Assembly (NCBI RefSeq): GCF_001046635.1
Contig: NZ_KQ130458.1
Span: forward strand, 117,145 to 181,144
Direction: 5' to 3'
Origin: Novosphingobium barchaimii LL02
Lineage (GTDB): Bacteria > Pseudomonadota > Alphaproteobacteria > Sphingomonadales > Sphingomonadaceae
DNA: 64,000 nt
A model generated the notes under the pieces. It had not been told where the DNA came from. It ran no database searches and saw only the letters and a program-made list of their open reading frames with translations. The position numbers were made by a program, and so were the translations under genes. Position 1 is the stretch's first letter. The number at the start of each line of letters is the position of its first letter. Below, piece by piece: positions 17,687 through 26,721 of this stretch.

Positions 17687-17968
17687 ATGGCTATCGCTCG
17701 TAAACCGAACAGCAAGCCCAAGTCGCCGATGGATGAGGCGGCGGCCGATGCCTTCATTGCCGGGGCGGCCAAGCCGAAGGCCGAGCCGATCGCGACCGAG
17801 GCCGACGAGGCGGGGCAGGGGGCCGAGCCGCGCAAGTCGCCGGTGATGCTCCGTTTCGATCGCGCGTTGCTGGCGAAGGTCGATGCAGCGGCCAAGCGGC
17901 GCGGGATCAGCCGCAGCGCATGGATACAGTTCACGGTGAGCCGTGCGCTCGATGCCGGCGAGGGGTAG
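17687..17968 (+). CDS. Ribbon-helix-helix partition partner (module B)
   Basis: A 93-residue protein: basic, disordered N-terminus (MAIARKPNSKPKSP) and a C-terminal ribbon-helix-helix (VMLRFDRALLAKVDAAAKRRGISRSAWIQF). Probable centromere-binding partner of ParA. The module C homologue at 45649-45930 differs at few residues. The TATAC octamers seen in module A are not evident here. Confidence 0.75.
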   Translation: MAIARKPNSKPKSPMDEAAADAFIAGAAKPKAEPIATEADEAGQGAEPRKSPVMLRFDRALLAKVDAAAKRRGISRSAWIQFTVSRALDAGEG

Positions 17969-18024
17969 GGCCGGCTAGGGCGAGGCGGCCCCGGCGCGCG
18001 AAAAGTGAGTTTTGGGGTAGGGGT

Positions 18025-18936
18025 TCACCTTTGGGCGGCGGGCGCGCTGAAATCCACCAGCACCGGCATTTCGGGTATATCGCCGCGCAGTTTGGCGCGG
18101 CGGACGATGCTATGTTGGTCGATCAGGTTTTGCGCGTCACGACGGCCGCTCATGGTTTTCGGGAGCCACATCATAGAAACCCGCTCGACCTTGCGCCCCT
18201 TCTTGATCGGGGTGAACTCGACCCAGAAGGGGCAGAGCTTGTTGATTTCCTCCTGGGCGACCTTGAGGCAGTATTTGTTGAAATCAGCGAACCGTTCCAA
18301 CTTGCCTTCCGGCACGTTGAGCAGGCCGCGTAGCTCCGCAATCGTGAACTCTTCGCTTTGCTTATATTCGAGGCCGATACGGCGTTCGATCATTTCATAG
18401 AGGCACAGCGCGTATTTCGACTCGAAACAATACATCACTTGCGTCTTAAGTCGCGCATAGACCTCGCTGTTACGCAAAATCTCAATCAGTTCTTCGGGGA
18501 TGCGGTAATGCAGGAAGCCGTCTTTTTCGAGGCTTTCGTCGCTGGAGCCGAGAAGCTGAACGCGGCGCTTGTAGCTCTTGCCGCCCTTGCGGATCGTGAC
18601 GATGGCGATTGTGCCCATCAGGCGCAGCAGCGAGCTTTCTATGCGCTCGTTGCCTTGGTGCGTGCCCTTGAGCGCGGTTTTGGCGATGCGGTGAATGACC
18701 GGCTCGCTGATCCGCTCCCAGGCGTTGGCAATCAGCAGATTGTAGATTCGGCGATCGGCGAGGGTGAGGGGGGACAGCTCGACAATATCGACCAGCTCGC
18801 CGGGTTTGACGATTTCCCCGTAATTGGCGGGATCGAACGGGTTTCCGCGCCCCTTTTGCGAGAGGGTGAGGGCGGTATCATCGCCTAGGGCAATCTTTGC
18901 CTTTCCGTTATTTACAGGTGAGCTTGCGCGAGTCAT
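18025..18936 (-). CDS. Rep_3-type replication initiator (module B)
   Basis: A 303-residue initiator of the RepB/Rep_3 class, with two winged-helix halves (about 50-150 and 170-280; note ELSPLTLADRRIYNLLIANAW and LLNVPEGKLERFADFNKYCL). It binds iterons upstream of its own gene and is unrelated in sequence to the module A initiator. The module C homologue (46018-46929) is nearly the same, so both probably recognise the same iterons and would be incompatible on separate plasmids. Confidence 0.9.
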   Translation of the reverse strand: MTRASSPVNNGKAKIALGDDTALTLSQKGRGNPFDPANYGEIVKPGELVDIVELSPLTLADRRIYNLLIANAWERISEPVIHRIAKTALKGTHQGNERIESSLLRLMGTIAIVTIRKGGKSYKRRVQLLGSSDESLEKDGFLHYRIPEELIEILRNSEVYARLKTQVMYCFESKYALCLYEMIERRIGLEYKQSEEFTIAELRGLLNVPEGKLERFADFNKYCLKVAQEEINKLCPFWVEFTPIKKGRKVERVSMMWLPKTMSGRRDAQNLIDQHSIVRRAKLRGDIPEMPVLVDFSAPAAQR

Positions 18937-18939
18937 GTC

Positions 18940-19270
18940 CTCACTTTAGCAGCAACGGTGAGCTAGGCAATTCCTAAAGCTCCCCGATGGAGGGTGGGGA
19001 GGGGATACCCCAAACCTCACCGTTGATTTGGCGGCTACCCCAACACTCACCGGACTCGACCCCAAAACTCACTTTTACCGACCCCAAAACTCACCGAAGG
19101 CTACCCCAACACTCACGCGACTCGACCCCAAAACTCACTTTTCGGGGCAATTTTTCTTGGTTTTCTGCGGGTTTGAGGCACCCTGAATCTTGAATCTAAG
19201 AAGAATCTTTGAATCAGAACGCGAACGGTGAGTTTTAGGTGAGTTTTAGGGTAGCCCTGCCTGTGGATAA
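18940..19270. repeat. Iterons and DnaA box of the module B origin
   Basis: At least six direct copies of a taccccaa(a/c)actcac-type unit between about 19000 and 19140, roughly 22-25 bp apart. Further copies in the opposite orientation lie near 19229-19252. A perfect DnaA box, tgtggataa, is at 19262-19270. Isolated copies also occur far from the array: gtgagttttggggtag at 18006, after the rep stop, and ataccccaaacctcac near 19740. Confidence 0.88.
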
Positions 19271-19319
19271 CTCCGAACTCGCCGCATCGTCAGACCCGAA
19301 GAAGAAGAAGAAGAACACC

Positions 19320-19700
19320 GTCTCCTGGAGCTTCGCCCCGCCGGCTCGCGACCTTCAGCCGCCCCGGATCGCTTTAGCGATCCTCCCACCCGGCATCCCC
19401 ATGATGGACCGGCTCCGCCGGTACGCTTTTTGTTTGATTAGAAATGTTTAAACACCACGTCCCTACCGCAACGACAGCGCCAACGGCCAAGTAGCAAATT
19501 GGCTTTCTTGGAAAGCCAAACGGATAGGGTGGTGATCCAATTGAGAGGGCGGAGCAGGCGGAAACGTCGCCCCTGGTGCGATTTCCGAGCCGCTGGGGCG
19601 CATTTCGGGGTGGGGGACAGGAAATGAGGTTGGAGCAGCAAATGCGCTTTACGGGCTTCCTGGGCGGCCGATTTTTTGGAAGCTAGATCTTCGACCTTCA
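19320..19700. other. Conserved non-coding block next to origin, module B copy
   Basis: Matches the blocks at 9140-9520 and 47300-47680 in order and in conserved hairpin elements, even though the initiators of A and B are unrelated. A minus-strand frame (KSAAQEARKAH) stays open here and in module C, but not in A. No gene assigned. Confidence 0.6.
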
Positions 19701-19893
19701 GGGGATCATCCACCGCTGCGTCGATCGCTAATGGTGAGGTCATACCCCAAACCTCACCTTTAGAACGCCAGTAGGCGATTTTCCGCGCTTTCGAGCGATT
19801 TCTATGACCAGGGAGGGATGGCAGAGCGCCATCATTCAATATCGTTTGTATATCGGAATGATGCCGCTTCGACTACGGGGCCGTTTAAAGACT

Positions 19894-20094
19894 TCACGCC
19901 TTGTCGAAGCGGCCCGCGAACTCGCGATCGGCATAGTATTTGAGCTTGGCGGCGACGATCGACCGTTGTCCCGCGAAGAACAGGAACTGGTAATCCTCGC
20001 GCAGCGAGCGGACTTCATCCGGCGTGAGCAAGGGCCGCGCAAGATGCTGCTGGCCGAACGATATGCCGGTTTCGTCGCTGTCGATCGCGCGGCT
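19894..20094 (-). pseudogene. virD4: virD4 remnant (module B), C-terminal tail only
   Basis: The last 66 or so codons of a coupling-protein gene (ending ...YADREFAGRFDKA), closely matching 47855-48055 of module C. The rest has been lost in a deletion whose other end lies in the small upstream gene. The junction is at 20090-20094, where cggct is present in both parental sequences. Module B therefore lacks its own coupling protein. Confidence 0.85.
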
Positions 20095-20276
20095 TCCTCG
20101 CGCAGCATGTCGAACAGGGCGTGTTCGCCGGCGTCGAGCGCCATGCCTTCGATCGCGAGATTGGCGCGCGCGTCGGCATCATCCTCGCGCCGCATGGCGG
20201 CGTCGGCCGGTGTGCCGCGCGTGAAATCGAGCGCGCGGACTTGGGCGCGGATTGCGTCCACGTCGAGCATGTTCAT
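20090..20276 (-). pseudogene. Small tra-operon gene, 3' truncated (module B)
   Basis: The first 62 residues (MNMLDVDAIRAQVRALDF...HALFDMLREEA) match the 101-residue protein at 49538-49843. The frame then crosses the deletion junction into the virD4 tail out of frame, so the predicted product has a nonsense C-terminus. Confidence 0.8.
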
Positions 20277-20336
20277 GGTGCGCTTCTCCCTTCCGTTTCC
20301 GCGTCGAACGCCCGCCAGATCGCGCGAGGCCCCATG

Positions 20337-20889
20337 TTAGGATTCCTCCCTTTCGATTGCGGCGCGGACGAACCGCACACGTTCGGCGACAGAGGCGAGG
20401 GGAAGCGTCACCAGCTCGTAGCCAAGGCCGGAATAGACCGCGACCATCGCCTGATAGGTCGCCTGCGCTTCCGCGAAATCCTGTTTTCTTTCCGCATCGG
20501 CCGCGAATATCTCGCGCCAAGGGGGCGATGAACACGCGGGGTTGATAGCGAAACAGGTCCGCCGCTTGGCTGACATGAGCCGGGACGGGGAGGCCGCACA
20601 GGCGCAGATAGCCCGCCACATCAGGCACGCTGCGATCGCAGATCACCGGCCCTGCGCGATCGTGGGCCTCATGCCATGAGCGCAATTCCCAACCCAGCAT
20701 CAATTCCGCGAAGGCGGCGCGATCGGCCCAGGGGAGGGCCGCGCCGCCGATCGCGACCTGATCGCGGATGATGGCCCGACCGGCTTCCGGCATGTGGTCG
20801 AAACCCTCCACCGCCAACGCTTCGATTAGGGTGCTTTTGCCGGAGCCAGGCCCGCCGGTGATGACATGGAAATCGGGCCGATCAGCCAT
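20337..20889 (-). pseudogene. AAA-type P-loop ATPase, frameshifted
   Basis: A P-loop protein (ITGGPGSGKSTLIEAL near residues 9-24; conserved ICDRSVPDVAGY) of the AAA family with NadR/kinase-like features. The frame breaks near 20515-20520: the protein reads FIAP then should continue WREIFAADAERKQDF, but that lies in another frame. Removing one C from the ccccc run restores it. Either a true frameshift or a sequencing error. No counterpart in module C, so it is an insertion into the traD to virD4 interval. Confidence 0.75.
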
Positions 20890-21247
20890 TGCCCGCACCT
20901 TCCGCTTCCGCGTCGAACGCGCGCTTGCCCCGCCGCTTCCAGAGCGCCAGCACATTGCCAGCGTCGTCGCCTTGAACGCGCGCTGTACAATCGAGCAGCG
21001 CGCCGTAAAGGGTGGCGCGATCATCGTCGGCCAGCTCGACCAGACCGGCTTTCTGGACGAGGCCGCCCAGCTCTATGAGATGGCGCGTGCGCTCGCGTCG
21101 GGCCACGACCCATCCTCTCGTATCGGTGCGGCGCGCGGCGGCTTCAAGCCTGTTCCTTGCCTGCGCCAGTTTGCCTTGCGCCTTCACCGTTGCCGCCAGT
21201 GCGTCGGCCAGCCTTGCGACCGCGTCCTTGAAAGAAGGCCGCGCCCC
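20882..21247 (-). CDS. traD: TraD-like conjugal transfer protein (module B; start unclear)
   Basis: About 120 residues matching the small TraD of Ti-type transfer systems, with an N-terminal coiled region and the TRGWVVARRERTRHLIELGGLVQKAGL block. The codon aligned with the module C ATG is GGG here, so the start codon appears lost. The open frame continues upstream to an ATG at 21334 inside traC, which may be used instead. It may be poorly expressed. Confidence 0.65.
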   Translation of the reverse strand, partial: GARPSFKDAVARLADALAATVKAQGKLAQARNRLEAAARRTDTRGWVVARRERTRHLIELGGLVQKAGLVELADDDRATLYGALLDCTARVQGDDAGNVLALWKRRGKRAFDAEAEGAGNG

Positions 21248-21449
21248 GCGAGCGCCACGCCTCCTTTTCGTTCGCGTCGGCCGCTTCCACAGCGGCGAGC
21301 AGCGCACCGGCGAGCGTGTCCAGATCGAGCGCATCGGCCCCGGTGGACGTGACCAGCTCGCCGAGTTGCTGGACCTTGCGGGCCTTCAAAGCCTTGGCCT
21401 TGTCGTTCAGCGCCCGCAGTTCCGCGTCATAGTCGCGCACCTTTCGCAT
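21144..21449 (-). CDS. traC: TraC-like conjugal transfer protein (module B)
   Basis: A 101-residue TraC-like accessory protein of Ti-type DNA processing (MRKVRDYDAELRALNDKAKAL... then GELVTSTGADALDLDTLAGALL). ATG 21449 is chosen over 21491 by comparison with module C. It is divergent from traA, with oriT between, and overlaps traD by about 100 bp in another frame, also seen in module C. Confidence 0.75.
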   Translation of the reverse strand: MRKVRDYDAELRALNDKAKALKARKVQQLGELVTSTGADALDLDTLAGALLAAVEAADANEKEAWRSRGAAFFQGRGRKAGRRTGGNGEGARQTGAGKEQA

Positions 21450-21554
21450 CTTCTCTCCCTCGCGCCCATGAATGGAGCCGCAGCGTAGCACGATAGCGCG
21501 CGCGAGGAACCGTTCCGATCAAGAAATGCGGCGAAGTCAATCACGCGAACGGCA

Positions 21555-21621
21555 GAGAGTGTGAGTGCGCGCTTATACATCGTTGCCGACCTGCGCTAAG
21601 AAGGGCAGTATAGCGGCCGTT
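21555..21621. other. Putative oriT (module B)
   Basis: Between divergent traC and traA is gtgcgcgcttatacatcg, which resembles the nic region of Ti/RSF1010-type origins as I recall it (…gcgc..ttatacgtcg). Module C has gtgcgcgcttatacgtcg at the same place (50522). It is the expected site for the TraA relaxase. Confidence 0.6.
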
Positions 21622-24600
21622 ATGGCGATCTACCATTTCTCGGCCAAGGTCATCAGCCGCGCCAACGGATCGAGCGCCGTTGCCAGCGCGGCCTATCGTG
21701 CGGCGGAACGGCTGCACGATGACCGGCTAGGGCGCGACCATGATTTCTCAAACAAGGCCGGCGTCGTCCATTCGGAAATCTTGGCTCCCGAGGGTGCGCC
21801 GGAGCGTTTAAACGATCGCGCGACCTTGTGGAACGAGGTTGAGGCCGGCGAGAAGCGCAAGGACGCGCAGTTGGCGCGCGAGGTGGAGTTCTCGATTCCG
21901 CGCGAGCTGAACCAGCAACAGGGCATCCAGCTCGCCCGCGATTTTGTCGAAAAGCAGTTCGTCGAACGCGGCATGGTCGCGGACATGAATGTACATTGGG
22001 ACATGGGCAAGGACGGGCAACCCAAGCCGCACGCGCATGTCATGCTGTCGATGCGCGAGGTTGGCCCGGAGGGCTTCGGCCAGAAGGTGCGCGAGTGGAA
22101 CAGCACGGCGCTGTTGCAGGAATGGCGCGTGGCCTGGGCCGATCATGTCAACGAGCGGTTGGCCGAGCTGGATATAGACGCCCGCATAGATCACCGGACG
22201 TTGGAGGCGCAGGGCATCGACCTTGAACCCCAACACAAGATCGGGCCGGCGGCGTCGCGGATGCCCGAACAGGGGCTTGAGGCCGAGCGGGTCGAGGACC
22301 ATGCCCGGATCGCGCGCGAGAACGGCGAGAAGATCATCGCCAGGCCGGAAATCGCATTGGACGCGATCGCCCGCCAACAGGCGACGTTCACCCGGCGCGA
22401 CCTGGCGCAGTTCGCGTTCCGGCACAGCGACGGCAAGGATCAGTTCGACCAGGTGATGAGCGCGGTGCGATCCTCGCCCGAGCTGGTGGCGCTGGGGCGG
22501 GACGGGAAGGGCGAGGATCGGTTCACGTCGCGCGACATGATCGCGGCCGAGCAGCGGTTGGAACGCGCGGCCGAGGGGCTGGCGATCGACCGGGGGCATG
22601 GTGTCGCCGACGCCCATGTGACCCGCGCGCTGGCGTCGGCCGAGGGCAGGGGGCTTGACCTGTCGGCCGAGCAGCGCGGGGCGTTGGCGCATATCACCGG
22701 CGACAAGGGCCTTGCGTCGGTCGTCGGCTATGCCGGCAGCGGCAAGTCGGCGATGCTGGGGGTCGCGCGCGAGGCGTGGGAGGCGCAGGGCTATCAGGTG
22801 CGCGGCGCGGCCTTGTCGGGCATCGCGGCCGAGAATCTGGAAGGCGGGTCCGCCATCGCGTCGCGGACGATCGCGAGCATGGAATATCAATGGGAGCAGG
22901 GCCGCGAACTGCTAGGCCCGCGCGACGTGCTGGTGATAGACGAGGCCGGCATGATCGGCACGCGCCAGATGGAGTGCGTGCTGTCCCATGCCGAACAGGC
23001 GGGCGCGAAGGTCGTTCTTGTCGGCGACCCCGAGCAGTTGCAGGCGATCGAGGCCGGGGCGGCGTTCCGGGCCGTGACCGAGCGCCACGGTTGGGCCGAG
23101 ATCACCGAGATACGCCGGCAGTGCGAGGACTGGCAGCGCGACGCGACCAAGGCGCTGGCGACGGGCCGGGCAGGCGAGGCGATCCATGCCTATGAGGCGC
23201 ATGGCATGGTGCAGGCGGCCGAGACGCGTGAGCTGGCCCGCGCCGATCTTGTGGACCGCTGGGATGCCGAGCGCATCGCCGCGCCGGATCAGTCGCGGAT
23301 CATCCTCACCCATACCAATGCCGAGGTGCGCGATTTGAACCTGGCCGCGCGCGATCGGCTGCGCGACGCCGGCGAGCTGGGGCCGGACGTGCGCGTGTCG
23401 GCCGAGCGCGGCGCGCGGGACTTCGCGACCGGCGACCGCATCATGTTCCTGAAAAACGAGCGCGGGCTAGGGGTGAGGAACGGCACGCTGGGGAAGGTCG
23501 AGCAGGTATCGCCGGAGCGCATGGCGGTGAAGCTGGACGATGGCCGATCGGTCGCGTTTGACCTGAAAGATTATGCCCATGTCGATCACGGCTATGCCGC
23601 CACCATCCATAAATCGCAGGGCGTGACGGTCGATCGCGCGCATGTGCTGGCGACCCCCGGCATGGACCGCCATTCGGCCTATGTGGCGTTGTCGCGGCAC
23701 CGCGACGGGGTGCAGCTCCATTACGGCCGCGACGACTTCGGCGACGATCGCCGGCTTGTCCGCACGCTGTCGCGCGAGCGGGCGAAGGATATGGCGTCCG
23801 ACTATGGCCGCGACCGGGATGCGGAGATTCGTGCTTTCGCCGACCGGCGCGGATTGTCGGGCGAGATCCGATTGCCGGAACGGGCGGAACGCTCGCCGGT
23901 GGAGATCCTTGGCCCGCGCGCGGGAACCATGCGCCAGATGGGCGAAGATCCACGCACGGTTCGCGATGCCGGCGACCGCGGCGCTGGCGCGGGACAAGCC
24001 GCGGCCGAGCGGCAACCGCGGCGAGGCATGTTCGACGGCTTCCGGCCTGCCCCGCAGCGCCCAGCGCCGGAATCGACGCCGGCAGGCGAGCGCGAGAAGG
24101 CGGCCCCCAAGCGCGGCATGTTCGACGGGCTGAAGCTGTCGGCCGCGCCGCTGAAGGGCGCGGAGCGCGCGCCGGTCCCTGCCGATCGCGGCCAGGGCCG
24201 CGACTATGCCCGCGCGGTCGAGCGGGCCTCGCGTTCGGCCGAGGCGGTGTTGCAGGCGCGGGCGTCGGGCGCTCCGGTCCTTGAGCATCAAAAGGTCGCG
24301 CTCGAGCGCACGACACAGGCGCTGGACCAGATCAGGCCGGGAGCCTCGCGTGACCTCGCATCGGCGATGCAGCGCGATCCCGCCTTGCTGCGCGAGGCGG
24401 CGGCGGGGCGCAGCGGCCCGATGATCGAGGCGATGGCCCAGGAGGCGCGCGTGCGGGCCGATCCGAACTTGCGCGCCGATCGGTTCGTGGAACGCTGGCA
24501 GGGCCTCAAACAGGAGCGCGACCGCCTCTATCGCGCCGGCGACATGGCGGGCCGGGAGCGCACGGGCAAGGAAATGGCGGGCATGGCGAAAAGCCTTGAG

Positions 24601-24756
24601 CGCGATCCCCAGGTGGAATTGGTCCTGCGTAATCGCACCCGCGAGCTGGGGCTTGAGATCGGCATGGGCCGGGGGCGCGGCATGAACAGCGGCGACCTTG
24701 GCCGCGAGCTGGCGCGGGATTTAGGGATAGGCATGGGGCGCGGAATGAGCCGGTAA
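21622..24756 (+). CDS. traA: TraA: MobQ relaxase-helicase (module B)
   Basis: A 1044-residue Ti-type transfer relaxase. Residues 1-240 are the MobA/MobL-type relaxase with the metal-binding PHAHVM (H137, H139). It is followed by a RecD/TraI-like helicase with Walker A GYAGSGKS near 370 and Walker B VLVIDEAGMIGT near 430, and an arginine-rich tail with two RRGMFDG-type repeats. I start at ATG 21622 (MAIYHFSAK, the family start), not the upstream GTG inside oriT. The first 700 or so bp are identical to module C traA, but the rest is diverged. Confidence 0.93.
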   Translation: MAIYHFSAKVISRANGSSAVASAAYRAAERLHDDRLGRDHDFSNKAGVVHSEILAPEGAPERLNDRATLWNEVEAGEKRKDAQLAREVEFSIPRELNQQQGIQLARDFVEKQFVERGMVADMNVHWDMGKDGQPKPHAHVMLSMREVGPEGFGQKVREWNSTALLQEWRVAWADHVNERLAELDIDARIDHRTLEAQGIDLEPQHKIGPAASRMPEQGLEAERVEDHARIARENGEKIIARPEIALDAIARQQATFTRRDLAQFAFRHSDGKDQFDQVMSAVRSSPELVALGRDGKGEDRFTSRDMIAAEQRLERAAEGLAIDRGHGVADAHVTRALASAEGRGLDLSAEQRGALAHITGDKGLASVVGYAGSGKSAMLGVAREAWEAQGYQVRGAALSGIAAENLEGGSAIASRTIASMEYQWEQGRELLGPRDVLVIDEAGMIGTRQMECVLSHAEQAGAKVVLVGDPEQLQAIEAGAAFRAVTERHGWAEITEIRRQCEDWQRDATKALATGRAGEAIHAYEAHGMVQAAETRELARADLVDRWDAERIAAPDQSRIILTHTNAEVRDLNLAARDRLRDAGELGPDVRVSAERGARDFATGDRIMFLKNERGLGVRNGTLGKVEQVSPERMAVKLDDGRSVAFDLKDYAHVDHGYAATIHKSQGVTVDRAHVLATPGMDRHSAYVALSRHRDGVQLHYGRDDFGDDRRLVRTLSRERAKDMASDYGRDRDAEIRAFADRRGLSGEIRLPERAERSPVEILGPRAGTMRQMGEDPRTVRDAGDRGAGAGQAAAERQPRRGMFDGFRPAPQRPAPESTPAGEREKAAPKRGMFDGLKLSAAPLKGAERAPVPADRGQGRDYARAVERASRSAEAVLQARASGAPVLEHQKVALERTTQALDQIRPGASRDLASAMQRDPALLREAAAGRSGPMIEAMAQEARVRADPNLRADRFVERWQGLKQERDRLYRAGDMAGRERTGKEMAGMAKSLERDPQVELVLRNRTRELGLEIGMGRGRGMNSGDLGRELARDLGIGMGRGMSR

Positions 24757-24766
24757 GGAGAGGATG

Positions 24767-25486
24767 ATGGACGAGGATAATTATCGCAACAACGGCAGGG
24801 CCGGCGACGATCCGCAGGCGGCGTTCGAGCAGTTGCGCGGCGAGGTGGCGCTGGTGCGCCTTGCGGTCGAGGGGTTAGCCCGCGCGCGCGAGTCCATCGA
24901 GATTCCCGATTATCAGCCGACGCTCGCCAACACCGAGAAGATATTGCTGGCGCTCACCCAGCGGGTCGATGTGATCGCGAAAAGCCCCGCGATGAAACTC
25001 ACCCCGGAGACGATGGGAGAGCGTGTAAACGCTTCGGTGGCGAGTGCGACGGGCGAGCTGCACAACCTGGTGAACAGCACGCGATCGGACATGAGCGAGG
25101 CGGCGCGGGAATTGCGGGGGCTGATCGGAACGACGCGCGCGCGCTGGCAACAGGATCGGTGGCTGTTTTGGATCGGGTTGGGCGGCGTGGTGCTGGGGAT
25201 ATTGCTCTATGCGCTTCTCGCCGGCCTGATCGCGCGCGCCATGCCCGATAGCTGGCAGTTGCCGGAGCGCATGGCGACGCGGGCGCTTGCCGAACCGACG
25301 CTATGGGATGCCGGCACGCATCTGATGCAGCGCGCATCGCCGGCGAGCTGGGAGGGGATCGTCGCGGCCGCCAATCTGGCGCGGGACAATCGCGAGACGA
25401 TCGAAGCGTGCGGCGCGGCTGCCGCCAAGGCGAAAAAGACGGTGCGCTGCACGATCGAGGTCAAGCCGGCGAACAATGACCGCTGA
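24767..25486 (+). CDS. DUF6118-like membrane protein downstream of traA (module B)
   Basis: A 239-residue protein with a charged, helical N-terminal half and one strong membrane segment (about 145-170, LFWIGLGGVVLGILLYALLAGLIA). It follows traA by 10 bp in both modules, so it probably belongs to the transfer operon. I recall similar proteins as DUF6118. ATG 24767 corresponds to the start in module C; ATG 24764 just before it is also possible. Confidence 0.7.
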   Translation: MDEDNYRNNGRAGDDPQAAFEQLRGEVALVRLAVEGLARARESIEIPDYQPTLANTEKILLALTQRVDVIAKSPAMKLTPETMGERVNASVASATGELHNLVNSTRSDMSEAARELRGLIGTTRARWQQDRWLFWIGLGGVVLGILLYALLAGLIARAMPDSWQLPERMATRALAEPTLWDAGTHLMQRASPASWEGIVAAANLARDNRETIEACGAAAAKAKKTVRCTIEVKPANNDR

Positions 25487-25786
25487 TCGGCGCGCGCGGC
25501 CAAGCTCAGCGTCATGCCTTCGCCGATCGCGTAGCGGCCGAGCGCCATATCGCCGCCACCCTACGCCGGCGCGGCACTGCCGAGGGGCGTATCGGCGTGC
25601 CCTATCGGCCTATAGGGGCTAGGGGCGAATCACGGATTTCACCTGAATCCCGTCATGCCGTGGCGCAACTCCTGACGATCTCCGCCGCGCACGCTATTGC
25701 GCGGCCTCTCTGATCCCGCATAATGTCCGAAAAACACTGTCGGATTGTAAATGTGTCCGACAACATGGTTTTGGGGGTTTTCCGTC
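25487..25786. other. Gene-free stretch with resolvase res-like site
   Basis: No gene. From about 25728, three tgtcgga/tgtccga-type elements (tgtccgaaaaacac, tgtcggattg, tgtccgacaa) precede a truncated recombinase start, as expected for a Tn3-type res site. Confidence 0.5.
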
Positions 25787-25841
25787 ATGCTCGTTGGCTA
25801 CATGCGCGTATCGTCAACCGATGATCGGCAATCGGTCGATC
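25787..25841 (+). pseudogene. tnpR: Serine recombinase N-terminus, cut by IS6100
   Basis: Only 18 codons remain (MLVGYMRVSSTDDRQSVD), with the unmistakable YMRVSS start of Tn3 resolvases. IS6100 copy 3 follows directly. It is likely the tnpR of the transposon whose tnpA resumes at 26722, with the intervening part deleted. Confidence 0.8.
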
Positions 25842-26721
25842 GGCTCTGTTGCAAAGATTGGCGGCAGTCAGAGGTAGGCTGTCGCTCTGCGCCGATCAGG
25901 CGGCTGCTGCGAAATGGTGGTTGAGCATGCCCATGGCCTCCGTCAGCGCCGAGGGCCCAATGCCAAAAGCTCTCTCCACAAGGCGCACCTCGCCCCTGAT
26001 GCCGGGCTGCAGGCACCAGGGGCGAGCCTGTCCTTTGCGCAGGGCTCGCATGACTTCGAATCCCTTGATCGTGGCATAGGCCGTGGGGATCGATTTGAAA
26101 CCGCGCACCGGCTTGATCAGTATCTTGAGCTTTCCGTGATCGGCCTCGATCACGTTATTGAGATACTTCACCTGCCGGTGGGCCGTCTCCCGGTCCAGCT
26201 TTCCTTCGCGCTTCAATTCGGTGATCGCTGCACCATAGCTCGGCGCTTTGTCGGTATTGAGCGTGGCAGGCTTTTCCCAGTGCTTCAGGCCTCGCAGGGC
26301 CTTGCCCAGGAACCGCTTCGCTGCCTTGGCGCTGCGGGTCGGCGACAGGTAGAAATCGATCGTGTCGCCCCGCTTGTCGACTGCCCGGTACAGGTAGGTC
26401 CACTTGCCCCGCACCTTGACGTAGGTTTCATCCAGGCGCCAGCTCGGATCAAAGCCACGCCGCCAGAACCAGCGCAGCCGCTTCTCCATCTCCGGGGCGT
26501 AGCACTGGACCCAGCGATAGATCGTCGTATGGTCGACCGAAATGCCGCGTTCCGCCAGCATTTCCTCAAGGTCGCGATAGCTGATCGGATAGCGACAATA
26601 CCAGCGCACCGCCCACAGGATCACATCACCCTGGAAATGGCGCCACTTGAAATCCGTCATCGTTCCGTCCGTCCAATCTCCGCCAAGCATGCTCAAGCTT
26701 CACGATTTTTGCAACAGAGCC
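25842..26721 (-). mobile_element. IS6100 copy 3
   Basis: Complete 880-bp element. Left flank ggtcgatc, right flank gcccatcg: no target duplication. It separates a tnpR start from a 5'-truncated tnpA, consistent with an IS6100-adjacent deletion inside a Tn3-family element. Confidence 0.97.
25896..26690 (-). CDS. tnpA: IS6100 transposase (copy 3)
   Basis: 264 residues, identical in translation to the other copies. Confidence 0.97.
   Translation of the reverse strand: MLGGDWTDGTMTDFKWRHFQGDVILWAVRWYCRYPISYRDLEEMLAERGISVDHTTIYRWVQCYAPEMEKRLRWFWRRGFDPSWRLDETYVKVRGKWTYLYRAVDKRGDTIDFYLSPTRSAKAAKRFLGKALRGLKHWEKPATLNTDKAPSYGAAITELKREGKLDRETAHRQVKYLNNVIEADHGKLKILIKPVRGFKSIPTAYATIKGFEVMRALRKGQARPWCLQPGIRGEVRLVERAFGIGPSALTEAMGMLNHHFAAAA

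Noticed and set aside
19836-20276. A 146-codon frame as an intact protein
   Set aside because: Only the first 62 codons match the conserved gene; the rest is out-of-frame virD4 tail after a deletion.
20179-21024. A 281-codon minus-strand frame as one protein
   Set aside because: It begins inside traD in another frame and reads past the ATPase frameshift into nonsense; the true start is 20889.
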